From Microbacterium terregens (GTDB lineage: Bacteria; Pseudomonadota; Alphaproteobacteria; Sphingomonadales; Sphingomonadaceae): a stretch of 64,000 nucleotides of DNA. Both the position numbers and the translations under genes were made by a program. Shown one piece after another: positions 31,116-39,604 of this stretch. The stretch is taken from NCBI RefSeq assembly GCF_027922045.1, contig NZ_BSEX01000015.1:1-64000 (forward strand), written 5' to 3'. Positions within the stretch are counted from its first letter, which is position 1. The number at the start of each line of letters is the position of its first letter. The notes below the pieces were generated by a model. That model did no database searches. It was not told the origin of the DNA and saw only the letters and a list, made by a program, of their open reading frames with translations.

Positions 31116-33569
31116 ATGGCTCGTCTTCGCGCAGCAGGTCTGCTCACCGTTTCCCTTCTTGCGCTCGCGTCCACGCCGGCGAGCGCGCAGCAAGCCGCCG
31201 CGCCGGGCGAGGAGGCGGAAAACGCACCGGTTGCGGGCGCCTCGTCGCCCGCGGACGAAGGAAACGAGATCATCGTCACCGGTACCCGTGCGGAGGGCCG
31301 CACGCGGCTCGACAGCGCGTCGCCCGTGGACGTGCTGAGCGCCGCCAGCCTGCAGCGCCAGGGAACGACCGAGCTCGGTGCGGCGCTTGCCGCAGTTGCG
31401 CCTTCGATCGACTTCCCGCGTCCCGCGGCGAACGACGGAACCGACGCCATCCGCCCGGCGACGCTGCGCGGGCTCTCGCCCGACCAGACCCTGGTGCTGA
31501 TCAACGGCGTGCGCGGCCATACGTCCGCGCTCCTGAACACCAACGGCACTGTGGGCCGCGGCTCAGCGGCCGTGGATCTCAACACCATCCCGGTCACGGC
31601 GCTGGATCGCATCGAAGTGCTGCGCGACGGCGCATCGGCACAATATGGCTCCGATGCGATCGCGGGCGTCGTCAACCTGCGCCTGCGAGAGGCCCGCGAA
31701 GGTGGCGGCGCGTCGGTGACCTACGGCTTCTACAACACCCAGATCGACACCGCCCGAGGCAGCCGCCACACCAATGGCGAGCCGACCGTGACGGCTTCGC
31801 TGTGGCAGGGCATCGGCTTCGGCAGCGACGGCTTCCTCACCCTGTCGGGCGAATATACCAAGCGCGAGCCGACCAACCGCGCCGACTATGATCCGCGCGT
31901 GACGCCGAGCCGCATCACCGGCCGCTACGGGGATCCCGAGGTGGATCAATATTCCATCTTCGCCAATGCAGGGACCTCACTCGGCGAGACTTTCCAGCTC
32001 TACGGCTGGGCCGGCTATCAAAACCGAGAATCCGAGAGCGCGGCCTTTCCGCGACTGCCGGGCGTCACGTCCGGGTACAGCAACGCCGCCTCCATCTATC
32101 CCGACGGCTTTCTTCCGCTGATCAACAGCAAGTCGCGCGACCTGAACTCCGCGGTCGGCGTGAAGGGTGACGTTGGCGGCTGGAACCTGGACCTGAACGT
32201 CAGCTACGGGCGCAACAAGATCGAGTTCCGCACGCGCAACTCGGCCAACTTCTCCTACGGTGCCGAGACGCCGACCGACTTTTACGATGGCGCACTGGTC
32301 TACGATCAGTGGGTCGCCGGCTTGGATGTCGCGCGCAGCTTCGACGTCTTTCAGTCGCTCAACGTCGCCTTCGGCATCGAGGGGCGCCGCGAGGGCTATA
32401 AGATCGAGGCGGGCGAGCTTGCCTCCTACGGTTATCCTACGCCGGACTATGCGGGCGGTGCTGCCCCGGGAGCGCAGGGCTTCGGCGGCTTCTCGCCTCG
32501 GAACGAGATCGAGCGCAGCCGCCGCAACGGCAGCATCTATGCCGATGTGGAAGCGCAGGTGACCGACAAGCTGCTGCTTGGCATCGCCGGGCGTGCAGAG
32601 AAGTATTCGGACTTCGGCTCGACCGTGAACGGCAAGCTGTCGGCGCGCTATGACCTGGCGGACTGGCTCGCGCTGCGCGGCACCGCTTCGACAGGCTTCC
32701 GCGCACCGTCGCTGCAGCAGCAGTATTTCACGCAGATCGCACAGGTGGTGCAGAACGGCGTGCCGGTGCAGACCGGAACCTATCCGTCGGTGGACCCGGT
32801 TGCCCGGGCGCTGGGCGGACTGCCGCTCGATGCCGAGAAGTCGACCAACCTCTCGGCCGGCTTCGTGGTTCGCGCCGGCGGTTTCGACCTGACGGTGGAC
32901 GCCTACCGCATCCATATTCGCGACCAGATCGGCCTGTCCGAGAACCTGAGCGCCGGGACGCCCGGGACGCCCAGCTACAACCCGGCAGTTGCCGAGTTGC
33001 TGCCGAGCGGCGTGCAGGCTGCCCGCTTCTTCATCAACGGTCTGGCCTCGACCACGAAGGGCATTGATGCCGTCGCGCATTATCGCCTGCGGACTGCGAC
33101 CGCCGGCAGTTTCGACTTCACACTCGCGGGCAACATCAACGACATCAAGGTCACGCGCGTACCGACCACCACGTCGACGCTGAACCCGGCACCGACGCTG
33201 TTTGCCCGCACCCGCATCCTGTCGCTGGAAGAGGGCACGCCGCGGGAAAAGGTGACCGGTACGATCGACTGGTCGCTCGATCAGCTCGGCGCGCTTGCTC
33301 GCGTCACCTACTACGGCGACGTGACGCAGCCGGGGACCACGGAAGCGGCAGATGTCCACACCGGGCGGCACGCGATCACGGACCTGGAGCTGCGGTATCA
33401 GGCGACAAAGGGTGCGCAGTTTGCCCTGGGCGTGAACAACCTGTTCGACGTCTATCCGGATCGCATCATCCCGGCGAACAACAGCACCGGCGTGCTGGGC
33501 TTCCCCTACTACTCGCCGTTCGGGTTCAACGGCCGCTATCTCTACGCGCGCGCCGGTTTCAACTGGTGA
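31116..33569 (+). CDS. TonB-dependent receptor
   Basis: This 817-residue outer-membrane receptor starts at 31116 (MARLRAAGLLTVSLLALAST, a signal peptide cut near ASAQQ) with AAAGGGG before it. The plug includes GNEIIVTGTRAEGRTRLDSA, LRGLSPDQTLVLINGVRGHT and RIEVLRDGASAQYGSDAIAG, a typical TonB plug; the barrel ends YARAGFNW with a terminal aromatic. This type is common for siderophores, vitamins or sugars, and its tie to the mannosidase genes is by neighbourhood only. Confidence 0.9.
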   Translation: MARLRAAGLLTVSLLALASTPASAQQAAAPGEEAENAPVAGASSPADEGNEIIVTGTRAEGRTRLDSASPVDVLSAASLQRQGTTELGAALAAVAPSIDFPRPAANDGTDAIRPATLRGLSPDQTLVLINGVRGHTSALLNTNGTVGRGSAAVDLNTIPVTALDRIEVLRDGASAQYGSDAIAGVVNLRLREAREGGGASVTYGFYNTQIDTARGSRHTNGEPTVTASLWQGIGFGSDGFLTLSGEYTKREPTNRADYDPRVTPSRITGRYGDPEVDQYSIFANAGTSLGETFQLYGWAGYQNRESESAAFPRLPGVTSGYSNAASIYPDGFLPLINSKSRDLNSAVGVKGDVGGWNLDLNVSYGRNKIEFRTRNSANFSYGAETPTDFYDGALVYDQWVAGLDVARSFDVFQSLNVAFGIEGRREGYKIEAGELASYGYPTPDYAGGAAPGAQGFGGFSPRNEIERSRRNGSIYADVEAQVTDKLLLGIAGRAEKYSDFGSTVNGKLSARYDLADWLALRGTASTGFRAPSLQQQYFTQIAQVVQNGVPVQTGTYPSVDPVARALGGLPLDAEKSTNLSAGFVVRAGGFDLTVDAYRIHIRDQIGLSENLSAGTPGTPSYNPAVAELLPSGVQAARFFINGLASTTKGIDAVAHYRLRTATAGSFDFTLAGNINDIKVTRVPTTTSTLNPAPTLFARTRILSLEEGTPREKVTGTIDWSLDQLGALARVTYYGDVTQPGTTEAADVHTGRHAITDLELRYQATKGAQFALGVNNLFDVYPDRIIPANNSTGVLGFPYYSPFGFNGRYLYARAGFNW

Positions 33570-33575
33570 ACCCCT

Positions 33576-33606
33576 GCCAGGCCGGGCTGTACGCCCGGCT
33601 TGGCGG
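33576..33606 (+). terminator. Hairpin after second TonB receptor
   Basis: GCCAGGCCGGGC (33576-33587) pairs with GCCCGGCTTGGC (33593-33604) with one G-U pair and a 5-base loop, 7 bp after the receptor stop. No strong T-run follows, so termination may be partial. Confidence 0.6.
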
Positions 33607-33658
33607 AACCGTACAGCCGCCCTATGCGCTTCTCCCATCAACGAAGTGGGAGTAGTTC

Positions 33659-33904
33659 ATGATCGTGCAGCTGTTCACGGATCATCCCCGTAGCGTCGGG
33701 GAAAGCTATGCCGAACATGCGCGCACGGCGGCGCATTTCGGCTTCGCGATGCTGAAAGGGGGCGCGGCGTGCCTCGTGCATGCCGTGGTTCCCGCATGGT
33801 TCACCCGCACCGGAAGCAACACGGTGCGGCAGCTGCACGCTGAGATGACCCGCCGCAACGCCGCGGCGGTGGCCGAGGGATCCGCGCTGGTCTACGAGAT
33901 CTGA
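33659..33904 (+). CDS. DUF6356 family small protein
   Basis: This 81-residue protein is of DUF6356, common in alphaproteobacteria: DHPRSVGESYAEHARTAAHF, then GFAMLKGGAACLVHAVVPAW and FTRTGSNTVRQLHAEMTRR. The middle could be a short membrane helix. The role is unknown. GTGGGAG upstream of the ATG may serve as ribosome site. It ends 4 bp before the FAD-protein gene, so both are probably one transcript. Confidence 0.85.
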   Translation: MIVQLFTDHPRSVGESYAEHARTAAHFGFAMLKGGAACLVHAVVPAWFTRTGSNTVRQLHAEMTRRNAAAVAEGSALVYEI

Positions 33905-33908
33905 GCGC

Positions 33909-35258
33909 GTGATCCGTCATGTCGCGATCGTCGGCGCGGGTTTTTCAGGCACGCTGCAGGCGATCAACCTGCTGCGCCACGGGGGGCCCCGCGCGACCCT
34001 GATCGAGCGTGCGCCGCGTCCCGGCCTTGGGCTGGCCTATGGCGCTGCGCATCCGAGCCATGTCCTCAACGTCCGCGCTTCGAACATGAGCGCCTTTCCC
34101 GACGAGCCGGACCATTTCGTGCGCTGGCTGGAGAAGCGCGGGGTACCGGATGCGCCCGCTGCGTTCGTGCCGCGGGTGACCTATGGCACGTACCTGCGCG
34201 AGCTGCTCGACGAGGCGCAGGCACGCGCCGGCGATCGGCTGCGCATTGTTCAGGGCGACGCGCTCGACGTCGTCGAGAACGGAGACGTTCGCGTGCAGCT
34301 GGCGAATGGTCCCGAGATCGTTGCCGATGCAGCGGTGCTTGCGGTGGGCAACCTTCCGCCCCATTCGCCGCCCGGTCTGGATCCGGCTGCGCTTTCAACG
34401 GAGCGCTACAAGGGCGATCCCTGGGACCCTGGGGTCGGGGAGGGGCTTTCCGGCGAGGATACCGTCCTGGTCATTGGTACCGGCCTGACCATGGTTGACG
34501 TCGTGCTGATGCTCGACGCGCGCGGTTTCAGGGGCCGCATTGTTGCACTGTCCCGGCGAGGGCTGCTGCCCCGGCGGCACGAAGCTCCCGCCGCGTGGGA
34601 CAAGATCGTGGAGAAGCCTTCGGAGTCTGGGGCGAAGCTGGTGCAGCGCGTACGCGCGCGTGCCCAGGAGGTGGGCTGGCGGAACGCCGTCGATGAGCTA
34701 CGCCCCTACACGCAGGCGCTGTGGGCACAGGCGACCGAGGCGGACCGCGCACGGTTCCTGCGGCACCTGCGCCCGTGGTGGGACGTGCACCGCCACCGGC
34801 TTGCTCCAGCGGTCGCCAACCGGCTTGCCGATCTGCAGGCGAGCGGGCGGTTGAACGTGGTTGCCGGGAAGACGCTCGGGTTCGAGGAGGTCGGCGACGG
34901 CGTTACCGTCCGCTATCGGCCGCGTGGCGACGAGGCGGAACAGCGGCTGCATGTCCACCGGATCATCAACTGCACCGGACCCCAAGGTGACCTGCTGCGC
35001 ACCAGTGAGCCGCTGCTGCACAGGCTGGTCGATCGCGGCGCAGTGCGTCCGGACCCGGAGCATCTAGGTCTCGACGTCACGGTCAGCGGCCAGGTGGTGC
35101 GGACGGACGGCTCGGCAAGCGAACGGCTGTTCGCACTCGGCCCCATGACACGCGGCGCTTTCTGGGAGATCGTCGCCGTGCCGGATATTCGCCGCCAGAC
35201 CTGGGACGTGGCGCGGCGGCTGTCGAACGCACATTGGGTCGGCGGGGAGGGCCTGTAG
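33909..35258 (+). CDS. FAD/NAD(P)-binding oxidoreductase-like protein
   Basis: This 449-residue protein has an N-terminal dinucleotide site (HVAIVGAGFSGTLQAINLL, residues 4-22) and a second one near residue 185 (DTVLVIGTGLTMVDVVLML). The stretch GLGLAYGAAHPSHVLNVRAS is typical of the FAD-NAD(P)-binding family (NAD_binding_9). The substrate is unknown; some relatives act near siderophore or ornithine oxidation. The GTG start at 33909 follows the DUF6356 gene closely. C-terminal part ends in a conserved helix (RRQTWDVARRLS). Confidence 0.85.
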   Translation: MIRHVAIVGAGFSGTLQAINLLRHGGPRATLIERAPRPGLGLAYGAAHPSHVLNVRASNMSAFPDEPDHFVRWLEKRGVPDAPAAFVPRVTYGTYLRELLDEAQARAGDRLRIVQGDALDVVENGDVRVQLANGPEIVADAAVLAVGNLPPHSPPGLDPAALSTERYKGDPWDPGVGEGLSGEDTVLVIGTGLTMVDVVLMLDARGFRGRIVALSRRGLLPRRHEAPAAWDKIVEKPSESGAKLVQRVRARAQEVGWRNAVDELRPYTQALWAQATEADRARFLRHLRPWWDVHRHRLAPAVANRLADLQASGRLNVVAGKTLGFEEVGDGVTVRYRPRGDEAEQRLHVHRIINCTGPQGDLLRTSEPLLHRLVDRGAVRPDPEHLGLDVTVSGQVVRTDGSASERLFALGPMTRGAFWEIVAVPDIRRQTWDVARRLSNAHWVGGEGL

Positions 35259-35352
35259 TACCCGCGGGAGGCGAGCTGTTCCGTGTTCGTTCTTGACGTG
35301 CTACGGCGATGTCCATGCTCGCTCACGTCTCGCCTCTTACGAGTATCTGCCG

Positions 35353-36603
35353 GTGACGCGCCGTGCCGGAAGCGCCGATCTGCCGCTGCACGGCGGCAGG
35401 GTGCCGGCTTGGCTCGGCCAGCGGATGACGAAGCTTGGCGCGGTCATCGTCGAGGCGATCGTCCACGAATATGGCCGCGACGAGTTGCTCCGGCGGCTGG
35501 CGCACCCTTTCTGGTTCCAGTCGTTCGGTGCAGTGATGGGGATGGACTGGCATTCCTCCGGCATCACCACGAGTGTCCTCGGAGCGCTCAAGAGGGGGCT
35601 GGCACCGCTCTCGGGCGAACTCGGTATCCACGTGTGCGGCGGTCGAGGGCGTCATTCGCGGGCGACGCCGTCGGAACTCGCGGCAGTGGGTGACCGAGTG
35701 GGCCTGGATGGCGCGGCGCTTGGCAAGGCCAGCCGGCTTGTCGCGAAGGTCGACAGTGCCGCGGTGCAGGACGGGTTCGACCTCTATCTCCACGGCTTCA
35801 TCGTCACGGATGAGGGGCGCTGGGTGGTCGTGCAGCAGGGGATGAACGGGGATCGCAGGCAGGCGCGCCGCTATCATTGGCTGTCGGAGGGGATCACCAG
35901 CTTCGTCGATGCTCCCCACGCCGCCATCGAGGGCCGCGGGCAGGGAATGATCGTCAATCTGGCCGACCGTCGCGCGGCGCCCTCCCGGGAGCGCCAACTG
36001 GAGGTGCTGGCGACACTCGGTCCGGACGGGATCGTGCGGGAGTTTGCTCGAATGCAGCCCGTTGAGCCAGCTGCGCCGGCACAGGGCCTGCTGCCGCACC
36101 TGGTGATGCCAGATCATCACGACGTGCGGCCCGAGAACATCGTGGCGCGTCGCCTCCACGGCAACCTCGCCGCCGCGGCGGATCGCGCGCCGGTCGATTT
36201 CGCCGACCTGCTGCTGTCGCCGCGGGTCGGCGCGCGGACGGTGCAGGCGCTCGCGATGGTAGCGGAGGTGGTGCACGGCTCCCCTTGCCGGTTCACCGAT
36301 CCCGCGCGCTTCTCGCTCGCGCATGGCGGCAAGGACCGTCACCCCTTTCCGGTGCCCACCCGCGTCTACGACCAGAGCATCGCGGTCATGAAGCGGGCAG
36401 TGATCAAGGCGAAACTCGGCGAGACGGAGGAACTCGCGGCGATCCGCCGGCTGGACGCGCAGGCGCGACGGCTGGAGCGGGATGCCACCGGTCCCTCGGT
36501 GAAAGCACTAATCGCGCAGGAACGCCGTTCAAGCCACGGATATGGGGGGCGCAGCGTCTTCGGGTTCGAACCGCCCCCGGCGAGTGAGAAGATCGCCGGC
36601 TAG
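35353..36603 (+). CDS. DUF763 domain protein
   Basis: This protein of about 416 residues belongs to DUF763. The signature start is RAGSADLPLHGGRVPAWLGQ, then HPFWFQSFGAVMGMDWHSSG, GIHVCGGRGRHSRATPSEL, and further HDVRPENIVARRLHG. The family is found in bacteria and archaea with no established function; the conserved His/Cys/Asp residues suggest a metal site or nuclease-like activity, which is inference. I prefer the GTG at 35353, just before the conserved start; the frame is open to a TTG at 35293. It ends tail-to-tail with the UbiB gene with a 4-bp overlap. Confidence 0.85.
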   Translation: MTRRAGSADLPLHGGRVPAWLGQRMTKLGAVIVEAIVHEYGRDELLRRLAHPFWFQSFGAVMGMDWHSSGITTSVLGALKRGLAPLSGELGIHVCGGRGRHSRATPSELAAVGDRVGLDGAALGKASRLVAKVDSAAVQDGFDLYLHGFIVTDEGRWVVVQQGMNGDRRQARRYHWLSEGITSFVDAPHAAIEGRGQGMIVNLADRRAAPSRERQLEVLATLGPDGIVREFARMQPVEPAAPAQGLLPHLVMPDHHDVRPENIVARRLHGNLAAAADRAPVDFADLLLSPRVGARTVQALAMVAEVVHGSPCRFTDPARFSLAHGGKDRHPFPVPTRVYDQSIAVMKRAVIKAKLGETEELAAIRRLDAQARRLERDATGPSVKALIAQERRSSHGYGGRSVFGFEPPPASEKIAG

Positions 36604-38105
36604 GCCAGCAGGATCGCGCCACCGATCAGCATTGCGCCCGCGACGATCGCACCGCCGATCCAGCGCGATCCGGTGATGATCGCTGCTCCGGCATCCGGTG
36701 GTGGCTGGGCAGGTTCGCTTTCGAGACGCCGGATTGCGGCGCGGAGCAGCCGCGGCGCGTCGCTTCCGATCTTGCTGAGTTCCCACGCGAGCGCCTGAAG
36801 CGTCGGCAGCCAATGATCGGGCGAGAGCCGGGCCTGTGCGATCCGCAGCGACGAACGCTGCATCGCCGAAGACAGGTCGAAGTCGGGCTGGATCGCCGTG
36901 AGCACCCCGTCGATCGTCGCCAGCGCCTTGAAGATCAACAGCAGGTCGGGGGGCATCGTCATGCCCTCGTCGCGCATCAATGGCAGGAAGTCCGCAACCA
37001 TGGCGCTCAGGACGACACGGCCGCCACCATGGCGCACGATCAACCGCTCCGCTGCGGCCTGGACGCGGTCGCGCGGCACGGCGCTTCCGGCGGACCAGGT
37101 CGCGAGGACGTCGGCCAGAGCAGCCGGATCACCGGCGTTCAGCGATTGGGTGAAGGCGATGAACTCCTCGCGGCGTCGCGGAGAGACATGACCGATCATG
37201 CCGAGGTCGAGCAAGGCGATACGGTTGCCGGGTAGGCACAGCAGGTTGCCTGGGTGCGGATCTGCATGGAAGCGCCCGTTCACCAACACCATGTCGAGCA
37301 CGATGTCGGCGCCAAGCGACGCGATTTCCGACGGATCGATACCCGCCGCACGAAGACGCTCGCCGTCTCGGGGCGGGGTTCCCGCGATGTAATCCATCAC
37401 CAGCAGCGCTTCGGAGGTCCAGGCCCAGTGGATCTCCGGCACCACCACGCGCGGATCGCCTGCGAAGTCGGCGCGAAGCCGGTCGGCGTTGCGACCTTCC
37501 CCGGTGAAGTCGAGTTCCTCCAGCACGGCTTCGGCGAGTTGGCGCGTCATCGCGGCGGGCGCGAAGCGCCTAGCCTCGGCGCTCGCGGCTTCCGCCACCG
37601 AGGCCAGTTGGGCGATCAGCCGCAGGTCGGCTTCCATGCGCGGCCGGATGTCCGGTCGCCGGATCTTGAGAACGACGGGCGTGCCGTCTTTCAGGGTCGC
37701 GCGGTGGACCTGTGCCATGGAGGCGGCGGCCAGGGGTTCCGGATCGAAGCTCCCGAATGCGGACTCGGGTGATTGGCCCAGCGCTTCTTCCACCGCGGGA
37801 CGGAGGGCGCCGAAGGGTAGGGTAGGAGCGCCGCTGTGCAGTTGCTCCAGTTCCGCGATCCATTCCGGGGGCAGCAGGTCGCCGCGCGTGGCCAGGATCT
37901 GGCCCAGCTTCACGAACGTCGGTCCCAAGGCCTCCAGCGCCAGTCGCGTGCGGCGCGGAAGGGTCTGCGGGTTGTCGACTTCGCCGTCGTTCCGCTCCAG
38001 CCCCAGTCGGGCAAGCAAGACCCCGAGGCCGAAGCGCGAGGCGATCTGCAGGATTTCTGCAAGCCGCCCGCGATCGCGGGCGGCTACCATCAGGGTCTTG
38101 ATCAT
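36600..38105 (-). CDS. ABC1/UbiB-family atypical kinase
   Basis: This 501-residue protein is a UbiB/ADCK-type atypical kinase. It has the KxGQ motif (KLGQ, 66-69), the Ala-rich loop in place of the P-loop (PLAAASMAQVHRA, about 124-136), the ATP Lys (VVLKIRR, 147) and the metal motif HADPHPGN (280-287). One or two C-terminal membrane helices (IGGAIVAGAMLIGGAILLA) anchor it. Family members support ubiquinone synthesis as an ATPase or kinase in lipid handling. It is not next to ubiE or ubiJ, so this may be a second UbiB-like copy in the genome. AAGGAAGAG precedes the ATG. Confidence 0.9.
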   Translation of the reverse strand: MIKTLMVAARDRGRLAEILQIASRFGLGVLLARLGLERNDGEVDNPQTLPRRTRLALEALGPTFVKLGQILATRGDLLPPEWIAELEQLHSGAPTLPFGALRPAVEEALGQSPESAFGSFDPEPLAAASMAQVHRATLKDGTPVVLKIRRPDIRPRMEADLRLIAQLASVAEAASAEARRFAPAAMTRQLAEAVLEELDFTGEGRNADRLRADFAGDPRVVVPEIHWAWTSEALLVMDYIAGTPPRDGERLRAAGIDPSEIASLGADIVLDMVLVNGRFHADPHPGNLLCLPGNRIALLDLGMIGHVSPRRREEFIAFTQSLNAGDPAALADVLATWSAGSAVPRDRVQAAAERLIVRHGGGRVVLSAMVADFLPLMRDEGMTMPPDLLLIFKALATIDGVLTAIQPDFDLSSAMQRSSLRIAQARLSPDHWLPTLQALAWELSKIGSDAPRLLRAAIRRLESEPAQPPPDAGAAIITGSRWIGGAIVAGAMLIGGAILLA

Positions 38106-38124
38106 GCGGGGCTCTTCCTTACCC

Positions 38125-38964
38125 CTATTTCTCGAAGGCTACCGTCGCCATCACGGGGAAGTGATCCGAGGCGTAGGTCGTGCCCTCGTGGTGCGTGTCG
38201 ACCGTCGCCTCCTTGATCTGGAAGCCGCGGACGAACAGATAATCGATGCGCTTTTTGCCGACGCCCGTGAAATCGTGGAAGGTGAGTTCGGGACCCTGCT
38301 TTCGCGGAGCCGCCGTCCAGGCGTCGGTGAGTGCCTTGGAGAATTCAGCGTAGACTCCGCTGTCCGGTTCGGCGTTGAAGTCGCCAGCGACGACGAGCGG
38401 CAGGTCCTTGGCAATCGCCGGCAGGCGCGACAGGATCAGGGCGCCGCCCTGCTCGCGAGCCTTCGCGTCCTGATCCCGGTGCGGCAGATGGGTGTCGACG
38501 AAGACGAAGCGGCGCGGGTTGCGGCCGAGAGTCTCGAACACGCCCCAGGTCGCCATGCGCGGCAGATCGGTACCCCAGCTCATGCTGCCAGGCTGCTCGG
38601 GCGTGTCCGACAGCCAGAAATCGCCCTCGGTCACCAGCCGGAGCCGGTCGGTGCGATACAGGATGCCCATGTGCTCATCCGCGTGACCGCCCCGTCGGTC
38701 GCGGCCGAACCAGCGATATTGCGGCAGCGCGCGGAGCAGATCGTCGCCCTGCCGCTGGTGCAGTTCCTGCGTGCCGATCACATCCGGCTGGGTGTCGCGG
38801 ATCGTCGCTACCATCACGGGGCGCCGCACGTCCCACCGGGTCGGACCCTCATCGTAGGAAAGGCGGACGTTGAAGGTCATCACCCGCAGTGAAGAGGCCG
38901 GCGCGCAGGCTGCCACTGTGGCGACGAGGAACAGCCCTATGCTCCGGCGCAGGATCGACATCAT
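38125..38964 (-). CDS. Endonuclease/exonuclease/phosphatase-family lipoprotein
   Basis: This 279-residue protein has a probable lipobox (VATVAAC at about residues 14-20) and an EEP domain: RVMTFNVRLSYDEG, IGTQELHQRQ with the metal-binding Glu, FVDTHLPHRD, VAGDFNAEPDS, and final YASDHFPVMATV with the catalytic His. EEP enzymes cleave phosphodiesters or phosphomonoesters (DNA, inositol phosphates, sphingomyelin-type lipids). The secreted, lipid-anchored location suggests an extracytoplasmic phosphatase or nuclease. GGGGAGA precedes the ATG. It may share an operon with the UbiB-like gene 20 bp downstream. Confidence 0.88.
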   Translation of the reverse strand: MMSILRRSIGLFLVATVAACAPASSLRVMTFNVRLSYDEGPTRWDVRRPVMVATIRDTQPDVIGTQELHQRQGDDLLRALPQYRWFGRDRRGGHADEHMGILYRTDRLRLVTEGDFWLSDTPEQPGSMSWGTDLPRMATWGVFETLGRNPRRFVFVDTHLPHRDQDAKAREQGGALILSRLPAIAKDLPLVVAGDFNAEPDSGVYAEFSKALTDAWTAAPRKQGPELTFHDFTGVGKKRIDYLFVRGFQIKEATVDTHHEGTTYASDHFPVMATVAFEK

Positions 38965-39084
38965 TCATTCTCCCCAATTCTTCTTGCTGGTCATTTCCCG
39001 ATGGGCGGGGATCGCGTCAATGCCATGACGACCTTGTGCGATGCGCCTCCGGGGGCGTCCCCTGTGGAGACCTGGCCATGGTTT

Positions 39085-39133
39085 GCAACAAAATGTTGCT
39101 GAGTGGGGTTCCATTTAGTTAGCTTCCTAACTA
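39085..39133 (+). promoter_or_regulatory. Two dyads before marR gene (probable operators)
   Basis: GCAACA-AAA-TGTTGC (39085-39099) and TAGTTAG-CTTC-CTAACTA (39116-39133) lie 46 and 12 bp upstream of the MarR start. The second has the size and spacing of MarR-family operators and overlaps the expected promoter, so autoregulation of the whole efflux operon is likely. Confidence 0.7.
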
Positions 39134-39145
39134 TCTGGCGTCGCC

Positions 39146-39604
39146 ATGCCGGATCAACAGCTGCAACGCGGGTTCACGCACCGCCTGATGCCGCTCGCGC
39201 GCGCCTATCGGCGCTACATCGACAAGGGGCTCTCCTCGCTCGAGCTGTCCCACACCACGGCGCTTGCCGTGATGCTGATCGGTCGGATGGGAGACGGGCT
39301 TCGCCAAGGCACGCTGGCAGAAGAGCTGGGGCTGGAAGGGGCATCGCTGGTGCCGCTGATCCAGCAGCTGCTGCAGGCGGGTCTCCTCGATCGTCGTCCC
39401 GATCCCGAGGACGGCCGCGCCAAGACCCTCCACCTCACCGACGCCGGCCGGAGCCTTGCGGCGGAGGTCGAAGAGCGTTCGGCGACGTTGCGCGCGCGCG
39501 TCTTCGCGGGCATCCCGGACGAAGATGTTGCCGCCGCGTTGCGGGTGATGGACCGCCTGGCGGTTGTCCTCCAGGAATGTGCAGATGGGACGCCGGCCGC
39601 GTGA
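39146..39604 (+). CDS. MarR-family transcriptional regulator
   Basis: This 152-residue protein has the MarR winged helix: TTALAVMLIGRMGDGLRQGT, LAEELGLEGASLVPLIQQLL (recognition helix), then QAGLLDRRPDPEDGRAKTLH, the wing with the conserved D-x-R, and LTDAGRSL. It would repress the exporter operon until a ligand, probably a phenolic acid, binds. Its stop overlaps the GTG of the FUSC gene (GTGA at 39601). There is no clear ribosome site before the ATG, so it may be translated from a leaderless or short-leader mRNA. Confidence 0.92.
   Translation: MPDQQLQRGFTHRLMPLARAYRRYIDKGLSSLELSHTTALAVMLIGRMGDGLRQGTLAEELGLEGASLVPLIQQLLQAGLLDRRPDPEDGRAKTLHLTDAGRSLAAEVEERSATLRARVFAGIPDEDVAAALRVMDRLAVVLQECADGTPAA

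Noticed and set aside
39103..39600. N-terminal extension of the FUSC exporter through the marR gene
   Set aside because: The frame is open only as a shadow of marR; the GTG at 39601 overlapping the marR stop is the natural start.
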